Shown one piece after another: positions 1-9,545 of a stretch of 49,034 nt of DNA. The position numbers and the translations under genes are program-made. Within the stretch, counting starts at the first letter, position 1, and each line of letters opens with the position of its first letter. This stretch comes from Burkholderiaceae bacterium (GTDB lineage: Bacteria > Pseudomonadota > Gammaproteobacteria > Burkholderiales > Burkholderiaceae_D): NCBI GenBank assembly GCA_018882935.1, contig VERA01000011.1, positions 1-49,034 of the forward strand. Direction: 5' to 3'. A model generated the notes under the pieces. It saw only the letters and a list, made by a program, of their open reading frames with translations, had not been told where the DNA came from and ran no database searches.

Positions 1-2068
1 CTGCCGCAACCCCGCCCGCGGACACGATCTTGAACAGGCCGGTATCGCACGTGCGAACGACGTGCGTGCCGCCGCACAGCTCGGTAGACGACCCGATACC
101 AAGCACACGCACCACATCGCCATATTTTTCGCCGAACAAAGCCATCGCGCCTGCCTTGATCGCATCGTCATAGCCCATGTGCTGCGCGGACGTCGCCGCG
201 TTGCTTAAAATCTCGTGATTTACCAAGGCCTCGATGCGACGAATTTCATCGGCAGTGAGCGGTGCGTTATGGCTGAAGTCGAAGCGGGTTTTATCTTTAT
301 CAACCAACGAGCCTTTTTGCATCACATGCCCACCGAGCACCACACGCAGCGCTTTGTGCATCAGGTGCGTCGCTGAGTGATTACGCATGGTCGCCGCACG
401 CACTTGCGCATCCACCTTGGTAGATACCGCATCGCCCACCAACAAAGCGCCGCTCAGCAATTTGCCGTGATGCCCGAACACCTCGGGCTGAATTTTTTGG
501 GTATCGGCCACCTCGAATGCGGCGTGATTGGTCTCGATTAGCCCCACATCGCCGGCCTGACCGCCAGATTCAGCATAAAACGGCGTCGTGTCGAGCACGA
601 CCATGGCCTGCTGGCCCGCCTCAACACGCTGCACCGAAACGCCATCCACAAACAAGGCCAGCACCTTGCCGTGATCAGCCAGTTTTTCGTAACCGGTGAA
701 CGCAGTCTTCGGGCCGCTGTATTCAACAGTGGCCGCCATCTCGAACTTGCCTGCGGCGCGCGCAACGGATTTCTGCTTTTCCATCGCCGTATGAAAACCA
801 TCCTCGTCGAGGATGACATCGCGCTCACGGCAAATATCTGCAGTCAGATCAAGCGGAAAACCGTAAGTATCATAGAGCGTAAAAGCGGTTTTGCCATCGA
901 GACGGCCCGGGTCTTTCGCCAGTGCCGCCTCGAGGATTTTCATGCCGTTATCGAGCGTCTCACCGAAACGCTCTTCCTCTTGCTTGAGCACCATCATCAC
1001 GCGCTCTGCAGCCTCAGCCAACTCGGGGTAAGCCTCGCCCATTTCCTTCACTAGATCAGGCACCAATTTGTAGAAGAAGGGTTTGTTCTGACCGAGCTTG
1101 TTACCGTGTCGCAGCGCTCGGCGCACGATACGGCGCAGCACATAAGCACGACCCTCGCTGCCAGGGACGACACCATCGGTGACCAGGAAGGCACACGCAC
1201 GAATGTGGTCGGCGATAACGCGCAATGAGGCATTACTTAGATCGTTGATGCCAGTTTCGCGTGCTGCTGCGCGTATCAGGCGATCAAACAGATCGATCTC
1301 GTAGTTGCTGTGTACATGCTGTAGTACGGCCGCAAGTCGCTCCAGACCCATGCCGGTATCAACGCAGGGCGCAGGCAGCGGTGTCAGGGTGTATTCGCCG
1401 GTCGCAGGATCGAGCTGGCGATCGAACTGCATGAACACGTTATTCCAGATTTCAATATAGCGATCACCGTCTTGGTCGGCACTACCAGGCGGGCCACCCC
1501 AGATATCCGGGCCGTGATCAAAAAAGATTTCAGAACAGGGACCACACGGGCCGGTCTCGGCCATCTGCCAAAAATTATCAGAAGCATACGGCGCGCCCTT
1601 GTTGTCACCGATGCGCACCACGCGCTCTGGCGGCAGGCCGATAACCTTGGTCCAGATGTCGTAGGCCTCATCATCTGTCTGGTATACGGTGGCCCAGAGT
1701 TTTTCTTTTGGTAGTCCGTAGACCTCGGTCAGTAATTCATACGCCCAGACCAGTGATTCTTTTTTAAAGTAGTCACCAAACGACCAGTTACCCAGCATCT
1801 CGAAGAAGGTGTGGTGGCGCGCGGTGTAGCCGACATTCTCAAGATCATTGTGCTTGCCACCGGCGCGCAGACAACGCTGAACGGATGCGGCGCGCACGTA
1901 GTCGCGCTTCTCGGTGCCGAGGAACACGTCTTTGAATTGCACCATGCCCGAGTTGGTGAACAGCAGCGTCGGGTCATTGCCCGGCACCAGACTCGATGAA
2001 CGTACAACGGCATGTCCCTTCGATTCAAAGAAACGAAGAAATTTATCTCGGATGTCGGATGCTTTCAT
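1..2068 (-). CDS. alaS: Alanyl-tRNA synthetase, C-terminal end beyond the window
   Basis: Charges tRNA-Ala with alanine in the cytoplasm and clears mischarged Ser/Gly-tRNA. About 689 residues are visible, starting [10 protein letters not shown]. The class II catalytic core is clear: the [17 protein letters not shown] motif near residues 85-101 and GMGLER further on. The editing domain shows the HSATH metal-binding motif and, close to the window edge, CGGTH followed by a second cysteine. The full protein is normally about 870-880 residues, so the last part of the editing region and the C-Ala domain lie off the left edge. The frame is open throughout with no internal stop seen. The start ATG (complement of 2066-2068) fits the family N-terminus. 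It is followed on the same strand side by the phosphodiesterase gene, 92 bases upstream. Confidence 0.97.
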   Translation of the reverse strand, partial: MKASDIRDKFLRFFESKGHAVVRSSSLVPGNDPTLLFTNSGMVQFKDVFLGTEKRDYVRAASVQRCLRAGGKHNDLENVGYTARHHTFFEMLGNWSFGDYFKKESLVWAYELLTEVYGLPKEKLWATVYQTDDEAYDIWTKVIGLPPERVVRIGDNKGAPYASDNFWQMAETGPCGPCSEIFFDHGPDIWGGPPGSADQDGDRYIEIWNNVFMQFDRQLDPATGEYTLTPLPAPCVDTGMGLERLAAVLQHVHSNYEIDLFDRLIRAAARETGINDLSNASLRVIADHIRACAFLVTDGVVPGSEGRAYVLRRIVRRALRHGNKLGQNKPFFYKLVPDLVKEMGEAYPELAEAAERVMMVLKQEEERFGETLDNGMKILEAALAKDPGRLDGKTAFTLYDTYGFPLDLTADICRERDVILDEDGFHTAMEKQKSVARAAGKFEMAATVEYSGPKTAFTGYEKLADHGKVLALFVDGVSVQRVEAGQQAMVVLDTTPFYAESGGQAGDVGLIETNHAAFEVADTQKIQPEVFGHHGKLLSGALLVGDAVSTKVDAQVRAATMRNHSATHLMHKALRVVLGGHVMQKGSLVDKDKTRFDFSHNAPLTADEIRRIEALVNHEILSNAATSAQHMGYDDAIKAGAMALFGEKYGDVVRVLGIGSSTELCGGTHVVRTCDTGLFKIVSAGGVAA

Positions 2069-2160
2069 GATGCGTAATGAGGATGCGTTGCATTCGACGC
2101 AAGTACCGTCGAAAAGCTGCTGATTATACCCGCCGGGTGACGGACGCTCAGCGCGCCGCG

Positions 2161-2886
2161 CTAGTGGAAATCCGGTGCAATCAGGTCAAGACGGTCAGTG
2201 CAGATCGCGTCCACGCCCCAATCGAACAGCATGCGCGCCTGCCCGGGGTCATTCACGGTGTAACACATCAAGCCAAACCCGGCGCGCTTGACCGCCGCGG
2301 CCTGCGCCGCTGTCAGCAGATTGGCCTGCGCGTGTAATGAGACTGCACCAAGCTGACTGAGTTGCTCTTGCCAGTCGTGCGGGATTTGTTCGACCAGCAA
2401 GCCGCGCATACGATGCGGCGCCACCGCTTGTGCCGCCCGCAAGGCATCCACTGAAAACGACGACAGCAAAACTGCATCAGCCGGTAAACCCGCGCAGGCT
2501 TCGGCTACGCTGCGTCCGGTCGCTTGCTCGTGCCCTGGCAGCGGCTTGATCTCGACATTCATCCATAGCCCATGCTGCACACAAAACTGCGCCGCCTGCG
2601 TGAATAGTGGTACGCGCTCGCCGGCAAACTCGGGCGAGAACCATGCACCAGCATCGGCGGCGGTGAGCGACGCAAAAGTCTGATCAGCCACTGCGCCGCT
2701 GCCCGCTACCGTGCGACCCAGCTCGGTGTCATGCATCAGTACCAGCGTACCATCGATCAACATCATGACGTCAAATTCAACGCCGCGAAAACCATGCGCC
2801 AACCCGCAACGCAAAGCAGCCAGCGTATTTTCCGGTGCCAGTGTGCCGCCGCCGCGATGCGCAATGATCTTTGGGAATGACCACAT
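2161..2886 (-). CDS. ugpQ: Glycerophosphodiester phosphodiesterase (UgpQ type)
   Basis: Hydrolyses glycerophosphodiesters such as glycerophosphocholine to glycerol-3-phosphate and the alcohol. The 241-residue protein has the GDPD signature: HRGG near residue 10, APENT at about 17-21, the metal-binding VEFDV near 36-40 and the MHD motif near 51-53. A second block, NVEIKP near residue 110, supplies a further metal ligand. There is no signal peptide, so a cytoplasmic UgpQ-like enzyme is likelier than periplasmic GlpQ. The length is normal for UgpQ (about 245). It lies upstream of alaS on the same strand and is divergent from glnS. The substrate range is inferred from the family only. Confidence 0.9.
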   Translation of the reverse strand: MWSFPKIIAHRGGGTLAPENTLAALRCGLAHGFRGVEFDVMMLIDGTLVLMHDTELGRTVAGSGAVADQTFASLTAADAGAWFSPEFAGERVPLFTQAAQFCVQHGLWMNVEIKPLPGHEQATGRSVAEACAGLPADAVLLSSFSVDALRAAQAVAPHRMRGLLVEQIPHDWQEQLSQLGAVSLHAQANLLTAAQAAAVKRAGFGLMCYTVNDPGQARMLFDWGVDAICTDRLDLIAPDFH

Positions 2887-2980
2887 CGACTAACTCCGTC
2901 CTTATTTATCACGCACCAAATTGAAAGGCGGCGCTACGGTAAAATGCGTGCTGAAATTTCACCCATTATCTTCCCTATCC

Positions 2981-4720
2981 ATGAGCAATGACAGCGGCAG
3001 CGGTGCACCTAGCGCACCGTCGAATTTTTTGCGCGGCATTATCGAGGCTGACCAGCACAGCGGTAAGTATGCCGGTCGGGTCGATCAACAAGGCGCCGCG
3101 CTCCCCAGCGTCATTACGCGCTTTCCGCCCGAGCCCAACGGCTATTTGCATATCGGTCATGCGAAATCCATTTGCCTGAATTTTGGTTTAGCGCGCGACT
3201 ATGGCGGTCGCTGCCATTTGCGCTTTGACGACACCAACCCCACCAAAGAAGAGCAGGAGTATGTCGACACTATTATCGATAGTGTCGAGTGGCTGGGTTT
3301 TTCATGGAAAGATGCCGAGGGCGAGCACAAGTATTTCGCAAGCGACCATTTTGATTTGATGTACGAGATGGCCGAGTGGCTAGTGAGTGCCGGCCATGCG
3401 TACGTAGATAGCCAAAGCGCGGAAGAGATGGCGGCTAATCGGGGTAGCTTCAGCGAACCGGGCAAGAACTCGCGCTTTCGTGATCGACCTGCTGAAGAGT
3501 CATTAGACCTGCTGCGAAAAATGAAGGCCGGCGTATTCAAAGATGGCGAGCATATTTTGCGCGCAAAAATTGATATGGCCTCGCCCAACATGAACATGCG
3601 CGATCCGGCGATTTATCGTATTCGTCACGCGCATCATCACCGTACCGGTGATACGTGGTGCATTTACCCGATGTACGACTACGCGCACCCGGTATCGGAT
3701 GCGATTGAGCGCGTCTCACACTCGATCTGTACGCTCGAATTTCAAGATCACCGGCCTTTTTATGACTGGATTCTGGCGCGCTTGGCCGAAGGCAGATTTT
3801 TCCCGCAGCCACTTCCCGAACAATTTGAATTCGCGCGGCTCAATCTCACCTACGCCATCACCAGTAAACGTAAGTTACTGCAGTTAGTCGAAGAAAAAAT
3901 CGTCGACGGCTGGGATGACCCGCGTATGCCGACGATTGTTGGCATACGCAGGCGTGGCTTCACACCTTCGGCGATACAACTGTTTGCTGAACGTATCGGT
4001 GTCGCTAAAGCCGATAGCTGGATCGACATGAGCGTGCTCGAAGGTGCGCTGCGTGATGATCTGGATCCGGTCGCGCCGCGCAGCGTGGCGGTGCTCAATC
4101 CGCTCAAGCTCATCATTGATAACTACCCCGAAGGCCACAGCGAGCCATGCAGCGCACCGGTGCATCCACATCATCCCGAGCGCGGCCAACGTCACTTCCC
4201 ACTTTCGCGTGAGTTATGGATAGAGCGAGACGATTTCATGGAAGTACCCAGCAAAGGCTACTTCCGGCTCTTTCCGGGTAACCGGGTACGCCTGCGTTAT
4301 GGCTTCGTCATTGAATGTACCGGCTGCGATAAAGATGCTGATGGCAACATCACTGCTGTGCATTGCACCTATTTTGCCGACAGCAAGAGCGGCACCGACG
4401 GCGCCAATAATTACAAGGTTAAAGGCAATATCCATTGGGTGTCTGCAGCGCATGCAGTCCCCGCCGAAGTACGGCTGTACGATCGCTTATTCAAAGACCC
4501 GCACCCCGATGCGGGCGGCAAAGACTTCAAGCAGGCACTCAACCCGGCGGCGAAAGTTGTGATACACGCCTACCTCGAACCTGGTGCCGAGCAAGCGAAG
4601 CCGGATGATCGTTTTCAGTTCGAGCGCCATGGCTATTTTGTTGCCGACCGGGTCGACTCTGCCCCCGGGCGCCCGGTCTTCAACCGTATCGTGACGCTGA
4701 AGGATAGCTGGGTCGGCTAA
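2981..4720 (+). CDS. glnS: Glutaminyl-tRNA synthetase
   Basis: Class Ic enzyme that attaches glutamine directly to tRNA-Gln. The HIGH motif is in PPEPNGYLHIGHAKS near residues 46-60, and the KMSKS-equivalent is ITSKRK. The block WDDPRMPTIVGIRRRG after it is diagnostic for GlnRS rather than GluRS. The two C-terminal beta-barrels that read the anticodon follow. I chose the ATG at 2981 (MSNDSGSG), giving 579 residues. The frame stays open upstream to 2921, but those 20 codons do not look like the family. No strong Shine-Dalgarno sequence precedes either start. The stop TAA abuts the next ORF, suggesting co-transcription. Having GlnRS implies the Gln-tRNA amidotransferase route is not needed for this tRNA. 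Confidence 0.97.
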   Translation: MSNDSGSGAPSAPSNFLRGIIEADQHSGKYAGRVDQQGAALPSVITRFPPEPNGYLHIGHAKSICLNFGLARDYGGRCHLRFDDTNPTKEEQEYVDTIIDSVEWLGFSWKDAEGEHKYFASDHFDLMYEMAEWLVSAGHAYVDSQSAEEMAANRGSFSEPGKNSRFRDRPAEESLDLLRKMKAGVFKDGEHILRAKIDMASPNMNMRDPAIYRIRHAHHHRTGDTWCIYPMYDYAHPVSDAIERVSHSICTLEFQDHRPFYDWILARLAEGRFFPQPLPEQFEFARLNLTYAITSKRKLLQLVEEKIVDGWDDPRMPTIVGIRRRGFTPSAIQLFAERIGVAKADSWIDMSVLEGALRDDLDPVAPRSVAVLNPLKLIIDNYPEGHSEPCSAPVHPHHPERGQRHFPLSRELWIERDDFMEVPSKGYFRLFPGNRVRLRYGFVIECTGCDKDADGNITAVHCTYFADSKSGTDGANNYKVKGNIHWVSAAHAVPAEVRLYDRLFKDPHPDAGGKDFKQALNPAAKVVIHAYLEPGAEQAKPDDRFQFERHGYFVADRVDSAPGRPVFNRIVTLKDSWVG

Positions 4721-6154
4721 ATGCCGGCCATTAAACAACGCATGACAACGCATAAGCTGGTCTTCGTTGACCTTGAAACCACGGGCGCCAACCCGGTGGT
4801 TGATCGCATTACGGAAATCGGGATCGTGGAAGTCGACAGCGAGGGCGTAGCCAATCGCTGGTCTACCCTTGTTAACCCCGGGTTGCCCATACCCGCCTTC
4901 ATTCAAAGCCTGACCGGCATTAGCAACGACATGGTGCGTACAGCGCCGACGTTTACTGAGTTGGCACCAGCGCTCTATGAGCGCCTGCAGGGTGCATTAT
5001 TCATCGCGCATAACGCGCGATTTGATTACGGTTTTCTACGCAATGCGTTTGACCAGCTTGGGCTCAGCTTCAAGCCGGATGTGTTGTGTACCGTGAAGCT
5101 GTCGCGTGCGCTGTATCCGCAGGAGCGCAAGCACAATCTCGACACCTTGGTCGCACGACATCAGTTGAAAGCAGATACGCGGCACCGCGCACTCGCCGAT
5201 GCGGATTTGCTGTGGCAGCTGTGGCAAAAACTGCGCGACACCTTTCCGGTTGAAACATTTGAAGCGGCGCTCGGCAAGCTGCTGCAGCGACCAAGCCTGC
5301 CATCGCACTTGCCGAGCAATGCGGTAGACGATATTCCGGATACGCCCGGCGTGTATCTGTTCTATGGCGAGAATGGCATACCGCTGTATGTGGGCAAAAG
5401 CGTGCGCTTGCGTCATCGTGTGCTGTCACACTTCAACGCCGACCATAAAGAATACAAAGAGATGCGGCTGTCGCAGCAGCTGCATCGTATTGAGGTGCGC
5501 AAGACTGCGGGCGAGATCGGCGCGCTGTTACTCGAAGCACGCTTGATCAAGGAACTGCAGCCGGTACATAACCGGCTACTGCGGCGGCAAGGTGATCTAT
5601 GCGCATGGCAGCTGCGCGAAAATGAACAAGGTCAGTTAATGCCAGTGCTCACCCACGCCAACGAGCAGGATTTTGGCCGTGCTGATCGTTTATTCGGGCT
5701 TTTCTCTGGCAAGCGCAAAGCCGAGAGTGCGTTACGGTCGCTCGCTGAATCACACCAACTCTGCCTGGTTCAGATCGGGCTGGAGCGCCGCAGCGGCACA
5801 CAGAAACCCTGCTTTAATTGGCAACTCAAGCAATGTAACGGCGTCTGCGTAGGCAAAGAACCGGAGTCGTTTCATCGCGCGCGCATGGAAGCCGCACTGG
5901 CCAAGTTACGCGTCGATACCTGGCCGTATGCAGAGGCCGTAGGAATCATCGAGCGCGGCACTGAACGCACCGATGTTCATGTTGTTAACAACTGGTGCTA
6001 TCTTGGCACTGCGCATAGCGACGATGAAGTGCATGATTTGCTGGAGCAATCACCCGCGCGGCCCGCATTCGACCTCGATACTTACAAAATTCTGCATCGT
6101 GCATTAGCAAACAAACAGCTTCCAGTCCGATTGCTACACCGGCAACATCGCTAA
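4721..6154 (+). CDS. DEDDh exonuclease fused to a Cho/UvrC-like GIY-YIG nuclease
   Basis: Two nuclease modules in one 477-residue chain. Residues about 10-175 are a DnaQ-like 3'-5' exonuclease with the DEDDh motifs: FVDLETTG (Exo I), HNARFDYGFL (Exo II) and HRALADAD (Exo III). Residues about 205-290 form a GIY-YIG domain (PGVYLFYGENGIPLYVGKS) like the UvrC N-terminus and E. coli Cho. A cysteine-containing segment, QLKQCNGVCVG, follows, as in Cho. This architecture is known in beta- and gammaproteobacteria and is often mislabelled as DNA polymerase III epsilon. A repair role (incision plus resection) is inferred. The ATG at 4721 directly follows the glnS stop; a second ATG at 4742 (MTTHKLVF) is equally plausible. 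Neither has a good ribosome-binding site. Confidence 0.88.
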   Translation: MPAIKQRMTTHKLVFVDLETTGANPVVDRITEIGIVEVDSEGVANRWSTLVNPGLPIPAFIQSLTGISNDMVRTAPTFTELAPALYERLQGALFIAHNARFDYGFLRNAFDQLGLSFKPDVLCTVKLSRALYPQERKHNLDTLVARHQLKADTRHRALADADLLWQLWQKLRDTFPVETFEAALGKLLQRPSLPSHLPSNAVDDIPDTPGVYLFYGENGIPLYVGKSVRLRHRVLSHFNADHKEYKEMRLSQQLHRIEVRKTAGEIGALLLEARLIKELQPVHNRLLRRQGDLCAWQLRENEQGQLMPVLTHANEQDFGRADRLFGLFSGKRKAESALRSLAESHQLCLVQIGLERRSGTQKPCFNWQLKQCNGVCVGKEPESFHRARMEAALAKLRVDTWPYAEAVGIIERGTERTDVHVVNNWCYLGTAHSDDEVHDLLEQSPARPAFDLDTYKILHRALANKQLPVRLLHRQHR

Positions 6155-6459
6155 CGCACATGCAATCAGCGCATTTACGCTGCAACAATAGTCTTTGCTG
6201 AAATATAATCTCCGGTACGTAAGCGACCGAGTTACTGCCCCGGCCAAGCTACATCGACTGTGGGCCCAACCCGGCTTTCTACGCTACTCAAAGGTCAGCG
6301 CCACTGCACTCAACGGCAGTGTAGATTGAAGTTGACCCTAGTCAAAAATTTTCAGGTCGTGATTGCTAGCATGAAGCGCTTTGGTGTTCAGCTTCCGTAT
6401 TGCGCGCTCAGCACGATCGGTGAACGTTTTTTCATTGAAGGTCCCTACGGAGAACAATA
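6155..6459. other. Intergenic region upstream of phbA
   Basis: No convincing gene in these 305 bases; a short open frame at 6260-6460 has no coding character that I can see. A perfect TATAAT lies at 6205-6210, but only a poor -35 (TGCAAC, 6182-6187) sits at 17-base spacing. Two small inverted repeats are present: CACTGC/GCAGTG around 6302-6319, and TTGAC-CCTA-GTCAA at 6332-6345. The second could be a regulator site for the phb genes, but this is speculative. A good ribosome-binding site (GGAGA) precedes phbA. Confidence 0.45.
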
Positions 6460-7635
6460 ATGAGTGAAGTTGTTATCGTCGCCGCCGCGCGCACTGCGGT
6501 CGGAAAATTCGGCGGCACGATCGCCAAAACACCCGCTTCAGAACTCGGCGCACATGTGATCAAAGGTCTGGTCGCTAAAACAGGTATCGACCCCGCGTTG
6601 ATCAGTGAAGTGCTGATGGGTCAGGTGTTGACTGCCGGTGTGGGACAAAACGCCGCGCGTCAGGCGGTGATCAAAGCGGGTTTGCCGGATATGGTGCCTG
6701 CCATGACGATCAATAAAGTGTGCGGTAGCGGACTGAAAGCCACGCATCTTGCCGCACAAGCGATTTTGTGCGGTGATGCCGACATCGTGATCGCGGGTGG
6801 GCAGGAAAATATGAGCGCCTCGCCGCACGTACTGAATAACTCGCGTGATGGCTTTCGTATGGGCGATACCAAGCTGGTCGACACCATGATTGTTGACGGG
6901 CTATGGGATGTCTATAACCAGTACCACATGGGCATTACCGCAGAAAACGTCGCCAAGAAATTCAATGTCTCTCGCGCCGAGCAAGACGAGTTTGCAGTAG
7001 CCTCACAAAATAAAGCAGAAGCGGCGCAAAAAGCAGGCAAGTTCAACGATGAGATTCTGCCGTTTGAAATCGCCAGCAAAAAAGGCACCATCGTGTTTGA
7101 TAGCGATGAGTACATCAAAGCGGGAACGACGCTGGAATCTTTAGCCGGTTTACGTCCTGCCTTCAACAAAGAAGGCACTGTGACTGCTGGTAACGCCTCA
7201 GGTCTGAATGATGGCGCCGCCGCAGTAATGATGATGTCGGCACAAAAGGCGCAGCAATTGGGCTTAAAGCCACTGGCAAAAATCAAAGCCTATGCTTCTG
7301 CCGGTCTCGACCCCACCATCATGGGCATGGGTCCGGTACCCGCCAGCCAGCGCTGCTTGCAAAAAGCGGGTTGGACGCATAAAGATCTTGATCTGATGGA
7401 GATTAACGAAGCGTTTGCGGCGCAAGCGATTGCCGTTAACAAGGAAATGGGCTGGGACACCAGCAAGATCAATGTCAATGGCGGTGCGATTGCTATCGGA
7501 CACCCGATTGGTGCTTCGGGTTGTCGCGTGCTCGTGACCCTGATCCACGAGATGATCCGCCGTGATGTAAAGCGTGGCCTGGCCAGCCTCTGTATCGGCG
7601 GCGGCATGGGCGTGGCATTGGCAATCGAGCGCTGA
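6460..7635 (+). CDS. phbA: Acetyl-CoA C-acetyltransferase (beta-ketothiolase)
   Basis: Condenses two acetyl-CoA to acetoacetyl-CoA, the first step of poly-3-hydroxybutyrate synthesis, and can run in the thiolytic direction. The 391 residues match the biosynthetic thiolase length. Catalytic residues are in the expected places: the acylated Cys88 in NKVCGSG, His348 in GHPIGASG and Cys378 in LCIGGG. The start is supported by GGAGA about ten bases upstream. phbB follows after 40 bases with its own strong ribosome-binding site, so the two form an operon. No PHB synthase (phbC), phasin or phaR gene is present in this window, so the polymerase must be encoded elsewhere if PHB is made. Confidence 0.95.
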   Translation: MSEVVIVAAARTAVGKFGGTIAKTPASELGAHVIKGLVAKTGIDPALISEVLMGQVLTAGVGQNAARQAVIKAGLPDMVPAMTINKVCGSGLKATHLAAQAILCGDADIVIAGGQENMSASPHVLNNSRDGFRMGDTKLVDTMIVDGLWDVYNQYHMGITAENVAKKFNVSRAEQDEFAVASQNKAEAAQKAGKFNDEILPFEIASKKGTIVFDSDEYIKAGTTLESLAGLRPAFNKEGTVTAGNASGLNDGAAAVMMMSAQKAQQLGLKPLAKIKAYASAGLDPTIMGMGPVPASQRCLQKAGWTHKDLDLMEINEAFAAQAIAVNKEMGWDTSKINVNGGAIAIGHPIGASGCRVLVTLIHEMIRRDVKRGLASLCIGGGMGVALAIER

Positions 7636-7675
7636 TCTGTCGGCGAACAAGCATCGCAAATAAAGGGAGAACAAC

Positions 7676-8416
7676 ATGAGCAGAGTGACACTGGTAACCG
7701 GCGGTATGGGCGGCCTCGGCGAGGCGATTTGCATCAAGATGGCCAACATGGGCTATGCGGTGGCGACTACCTACTCGCCCGGCAATACCAAAGCCGAAGC
7801 ATGGCTGACCGAGATGAAAGAAAAAGGCTACAACTTCCGCGCATACGCCTGCGATGTCGCCGATTTCGATGCAGCGCAGGCCTGTGTCGCACAAATCGTC
7901 AAAGACATGGGTCCGATCGATGTGCTGGTCAATAACGCCGGTATCACGCGTGACATGACCTTCAAGAAAATGGATAAGGTGAATTGGGACACGGTGATGA
8001 AGACCAACCTTGACTCCGTGTTCAACATGACCAAGCCGGTCTGCGATGGCATGGTTGAACGCGGCTGGGGCCGCATCATCAATATCTCGTCGGTCAACGG
8101 CCAGAAAGGTGCGTTTGGTCAGACCAATTACTCAGCCGCCAAAGCCGGTATGCACGGTTTCTCCAAAGCCTTGGCCTATGAAGTCGCACGCAAGGGTGTA
8201 ACAGTCAATACGATTTCACCCGGCTATATCGGCACCAAGATGGTCACTGCGATCGCTCCTGAAGTACTCGAGACCAAGATCCTTCCGCAAATCCCCATGG
8301 GTCGTCTTGGCAAGCCGGAAGAGGTCGCGGGTCTGGTGGCGTATCTTGCTTCGGAAGAGGCCGCGTTTGTCACCGGTGCCAATATCGCTATCAACGGCGG
8401 TCAGCACATGCAGTAA
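7676..8416 (+). CDS. phbB: Acetoacetyl-CoA reductase (NADPH-dependent SDR)
   Basis: Reduces acetoacetyl-CoA to (R)-3-hydroxybutyryl-CoA, the PHB monomer. A 246-residue short-chain dehydrogenase: nucleotide-binding TGGMGGLG near residues 8-15, NNAG near 86-89, and a catalytic Ser139-Tyr152-Lys156 triad (YSAAK). The phaB family is distinguished from FabG by its sequence around TRDMTFKKM and by the pairing with the thiolase gene upstream. The ribosome-binding site AAGGGAGAA is strong. A 12-base tandem duplication starts one base before the stop codon (see repeat entry). Confidence in the PhbB assignment is high because of operon context; FabG-like activity cannot be excluded from sequence alone. 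Confidence 0.94.
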   Translation: MSRVTLVTGGMGGLGEAICIKMANMGYAVATTYSPGNTKAEAWLTEMKEKGYNFRAYACDVADFDAAQACVAQIVKDMGPIDVLVNNAGITRDMTFKKMDKVNWDTVMKTNLDSVFNMTKPVCDGMVERGWGRIINISSVNGQKGAFGQTNYSAAKAGMHGFSKALAYEVARKGVTVNTISPGYIGTKMVTAIAPEVLETKILPQIPMGRLGKPEEVAGLVAYLASEEAAFVTGANIAINGGQHMQ

Positions 8417-8436
8417 GCATTGCGGTAAGCATTGCT
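8413..8436 (+). repeat. 12-base tandem duplication at the phbB stop codon
   Basis: GTAAGCATTGCG at 8413-8424 is followed at once by GTAAGCATTGCT at 8425-8436. The first copy contains the phbB TAA stop. It looks like a simple slippage duplication in the 3' untranslated region with no evident function. Confidence 0.7.
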
Positions 8437-8469
8437 GCAAGTTTTGCGCGTGGAACGGCACAAGCCGGG

Positions 8470-8498
8470 TTGTCGCTGGCAGGCAAATCAGCGATAAT
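8470..8498 (+). promoter_or_regulatory. Sigma-70 promoter for tRNA-Leu
   Basis: TTGTCG (8470-8475), a 17-base spacer, then GATAAT (8493-8498), each one or two changes from consensus. It is followed by GC-rich sequence, as expected for a stable-RNA discriminator. The predicted start is near 8505, about 30 bases before the tRNA. The spacing and position support the call; no experimental evidence is available. Confidence 0.6.
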
Positions 8499-8533
8499 CC
8501 GGCCCGCATTGCCGGCTTGTTCGGCGTGCATCT

Positions 8534-8618
8534 GCCTCGGTGGTGGAACTGGTAGACGCGCCGGACTCAAAATCCGGTTCCGAAAGGAGTGTCGGTTCGA
8601 TTCCGACCCGAGGCACCA
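8534..8618 (+). tRNA. tRNA-Leu (anticodon CAA)
   Basis: An 85-base class II tRNA. Acceptor stem GCCTCGG pairs with CCGAGGC, followed by discriminator A and an encoded CCA end. The anticodon arm is CCGGA-CTCAAAA-TCCGG, so the anticodon is CAA and reads UUG. The variable arm is long (about TTCCGAAAGGAGT), as in leucine tRNAs. The T arm is GTCGG-TTCGATT-CCGAC. It has no intron and stands alone between phbB and the membrane-protein pair, with its own promoter-like sequence upstream. Confidence 0.97.
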
Positions 8619-8663
8619 CCCTATTTCGCTGTAACCCTCTACGTAGTTTCTGATGCCGGCCAG

Positions 8664-9545
8664 TTACTTCGCTGGCTCTGGCGTGGCCGGCGCGGCCACT
8701 GATACGCTCACTGGCTCGATACCAGGCGATGCCTCACTGGATGCCGCCGCCGGTGCCGGCTCGGTAACTGCCGGGGATGCAGGCTCAGCCGTTGGCGTCG
8801 CCTCTGCCGCTGCGGCCGGCTCGGCAGAGGCTGGCTCAGCCGCTGCCGCCTCGGCAGCAGGCGCAGCAGCAGCAGACGGTGCTGCAGTTGTGTCAGCCGC
8901 TGCGTCTTTCGGTGGTTCTTCTTTACGCGGCGCAGGTGGCTTGGGATCGCGTCGCGACATCGCCATCATGACCGTTGCCAGCAGCGCCAGTACCGACATC
9001 ATGATGATGACGGAAATCGGTATCGCAACGATTAGCGCGAGGTAGGCGAATATCGCGATAATCACCAACGGTAGCAGCGCCAACTCAGCCACAAACACAA
9101 ACGGCGTGACGAACGCCGACATGAGCAAAATCAGGCTGACCCATTCGGTCGCAAAATCCCTGCTACCCATACCATGCGCCCCGTAGGCGAGAAACAGCAG
9201 CCCGATCGGGAACCGGACCCACCATTGTCCCCAGAAATGACGGCTTGCGCGCCGCGCATTACTCCAGTAGCGATATTTTTCTTCAAGCGCTTCGGGAGTC
9301 CATTCCCAGCGCTTGGATCTCACCAGATCAAGTCCGGAAGAAAACGTCCAAAACAAGACACCATAGAACCAGATCACTGCCGGTAACAACCAGCCGCGCT
9401 CACCCCCGCCATTACTAAAGGCATACTGAAATTGAACCAGCATCGGCGTGCCGAGCGTTACAAACGATGGAATCGCAGCCGCATGCACACGCTCCTGCAT
9501 GCTCACCGGCACCCAGTCTCCATTTACGCCAGGTTCTTTTTTCAT
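8664..9545 (-). CDS. Multispanning membrane protein with a long Ala/Pro/Glu-rich tail (unrecognised)
   Basis: I do not recognise this 293-residue protein. Residues about 1-205 hold several hydrophobic segments: around 25-45, 52-72, 110-127, and a long run from about 134 to 195 that could span two or three times. A basic turn (SRRDPKPPAPRKEEPPK) follows. The last 80-90 residues are a low-complexity tail almost entirely Ala, Pro, Glu, Ser and Thr, like the TonB- or periplasm-spanning linkers of envelope proteins, though its side of the membrane is unknown. It overlaps the upstream gene by four bases (ATGA), so the pair is translationally coupled. Function cannot be assigned. Confidence 0.75.
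   Translation of the reverse strand: MKKEPGVNGDWVPVSMQERVHAAAIPSFVTLGTPMLVQFQYAFSNGGGERGWLLPAVIWFYGVLFWTFSSGLDLVRSKRWEWTPEALEEKYRYWSNARRASRHFWGQWWVRFPIGLLFLAYGAHGMGSRDFATEWVSLILLMSAFVTPFVFVAELALLPLVIIAIFAYLALIVAIPISVIIMMSVLALLATVMMAMSRRDPKPPAPRKEEPPKDAAADTTAAPSAAAAPAAEAAAAEPASAEPAAAAEATPTAEPASPAVTEPAPAAASSEASPGIEPVSVSVAAPATPEPAK

Noticed and set aside
2921-2980. Earlier start for glnS at 2921
   Set aside because: The extra 20 residues do not resemble GlnRS N-termini and cover the likely promoter region.
6260-6460. 66-residue open frame upstream of phbA
   Set aside because: It overlaps the phbA ribosome-binding site and start, has no recognisable content, and the region looks like a leader.
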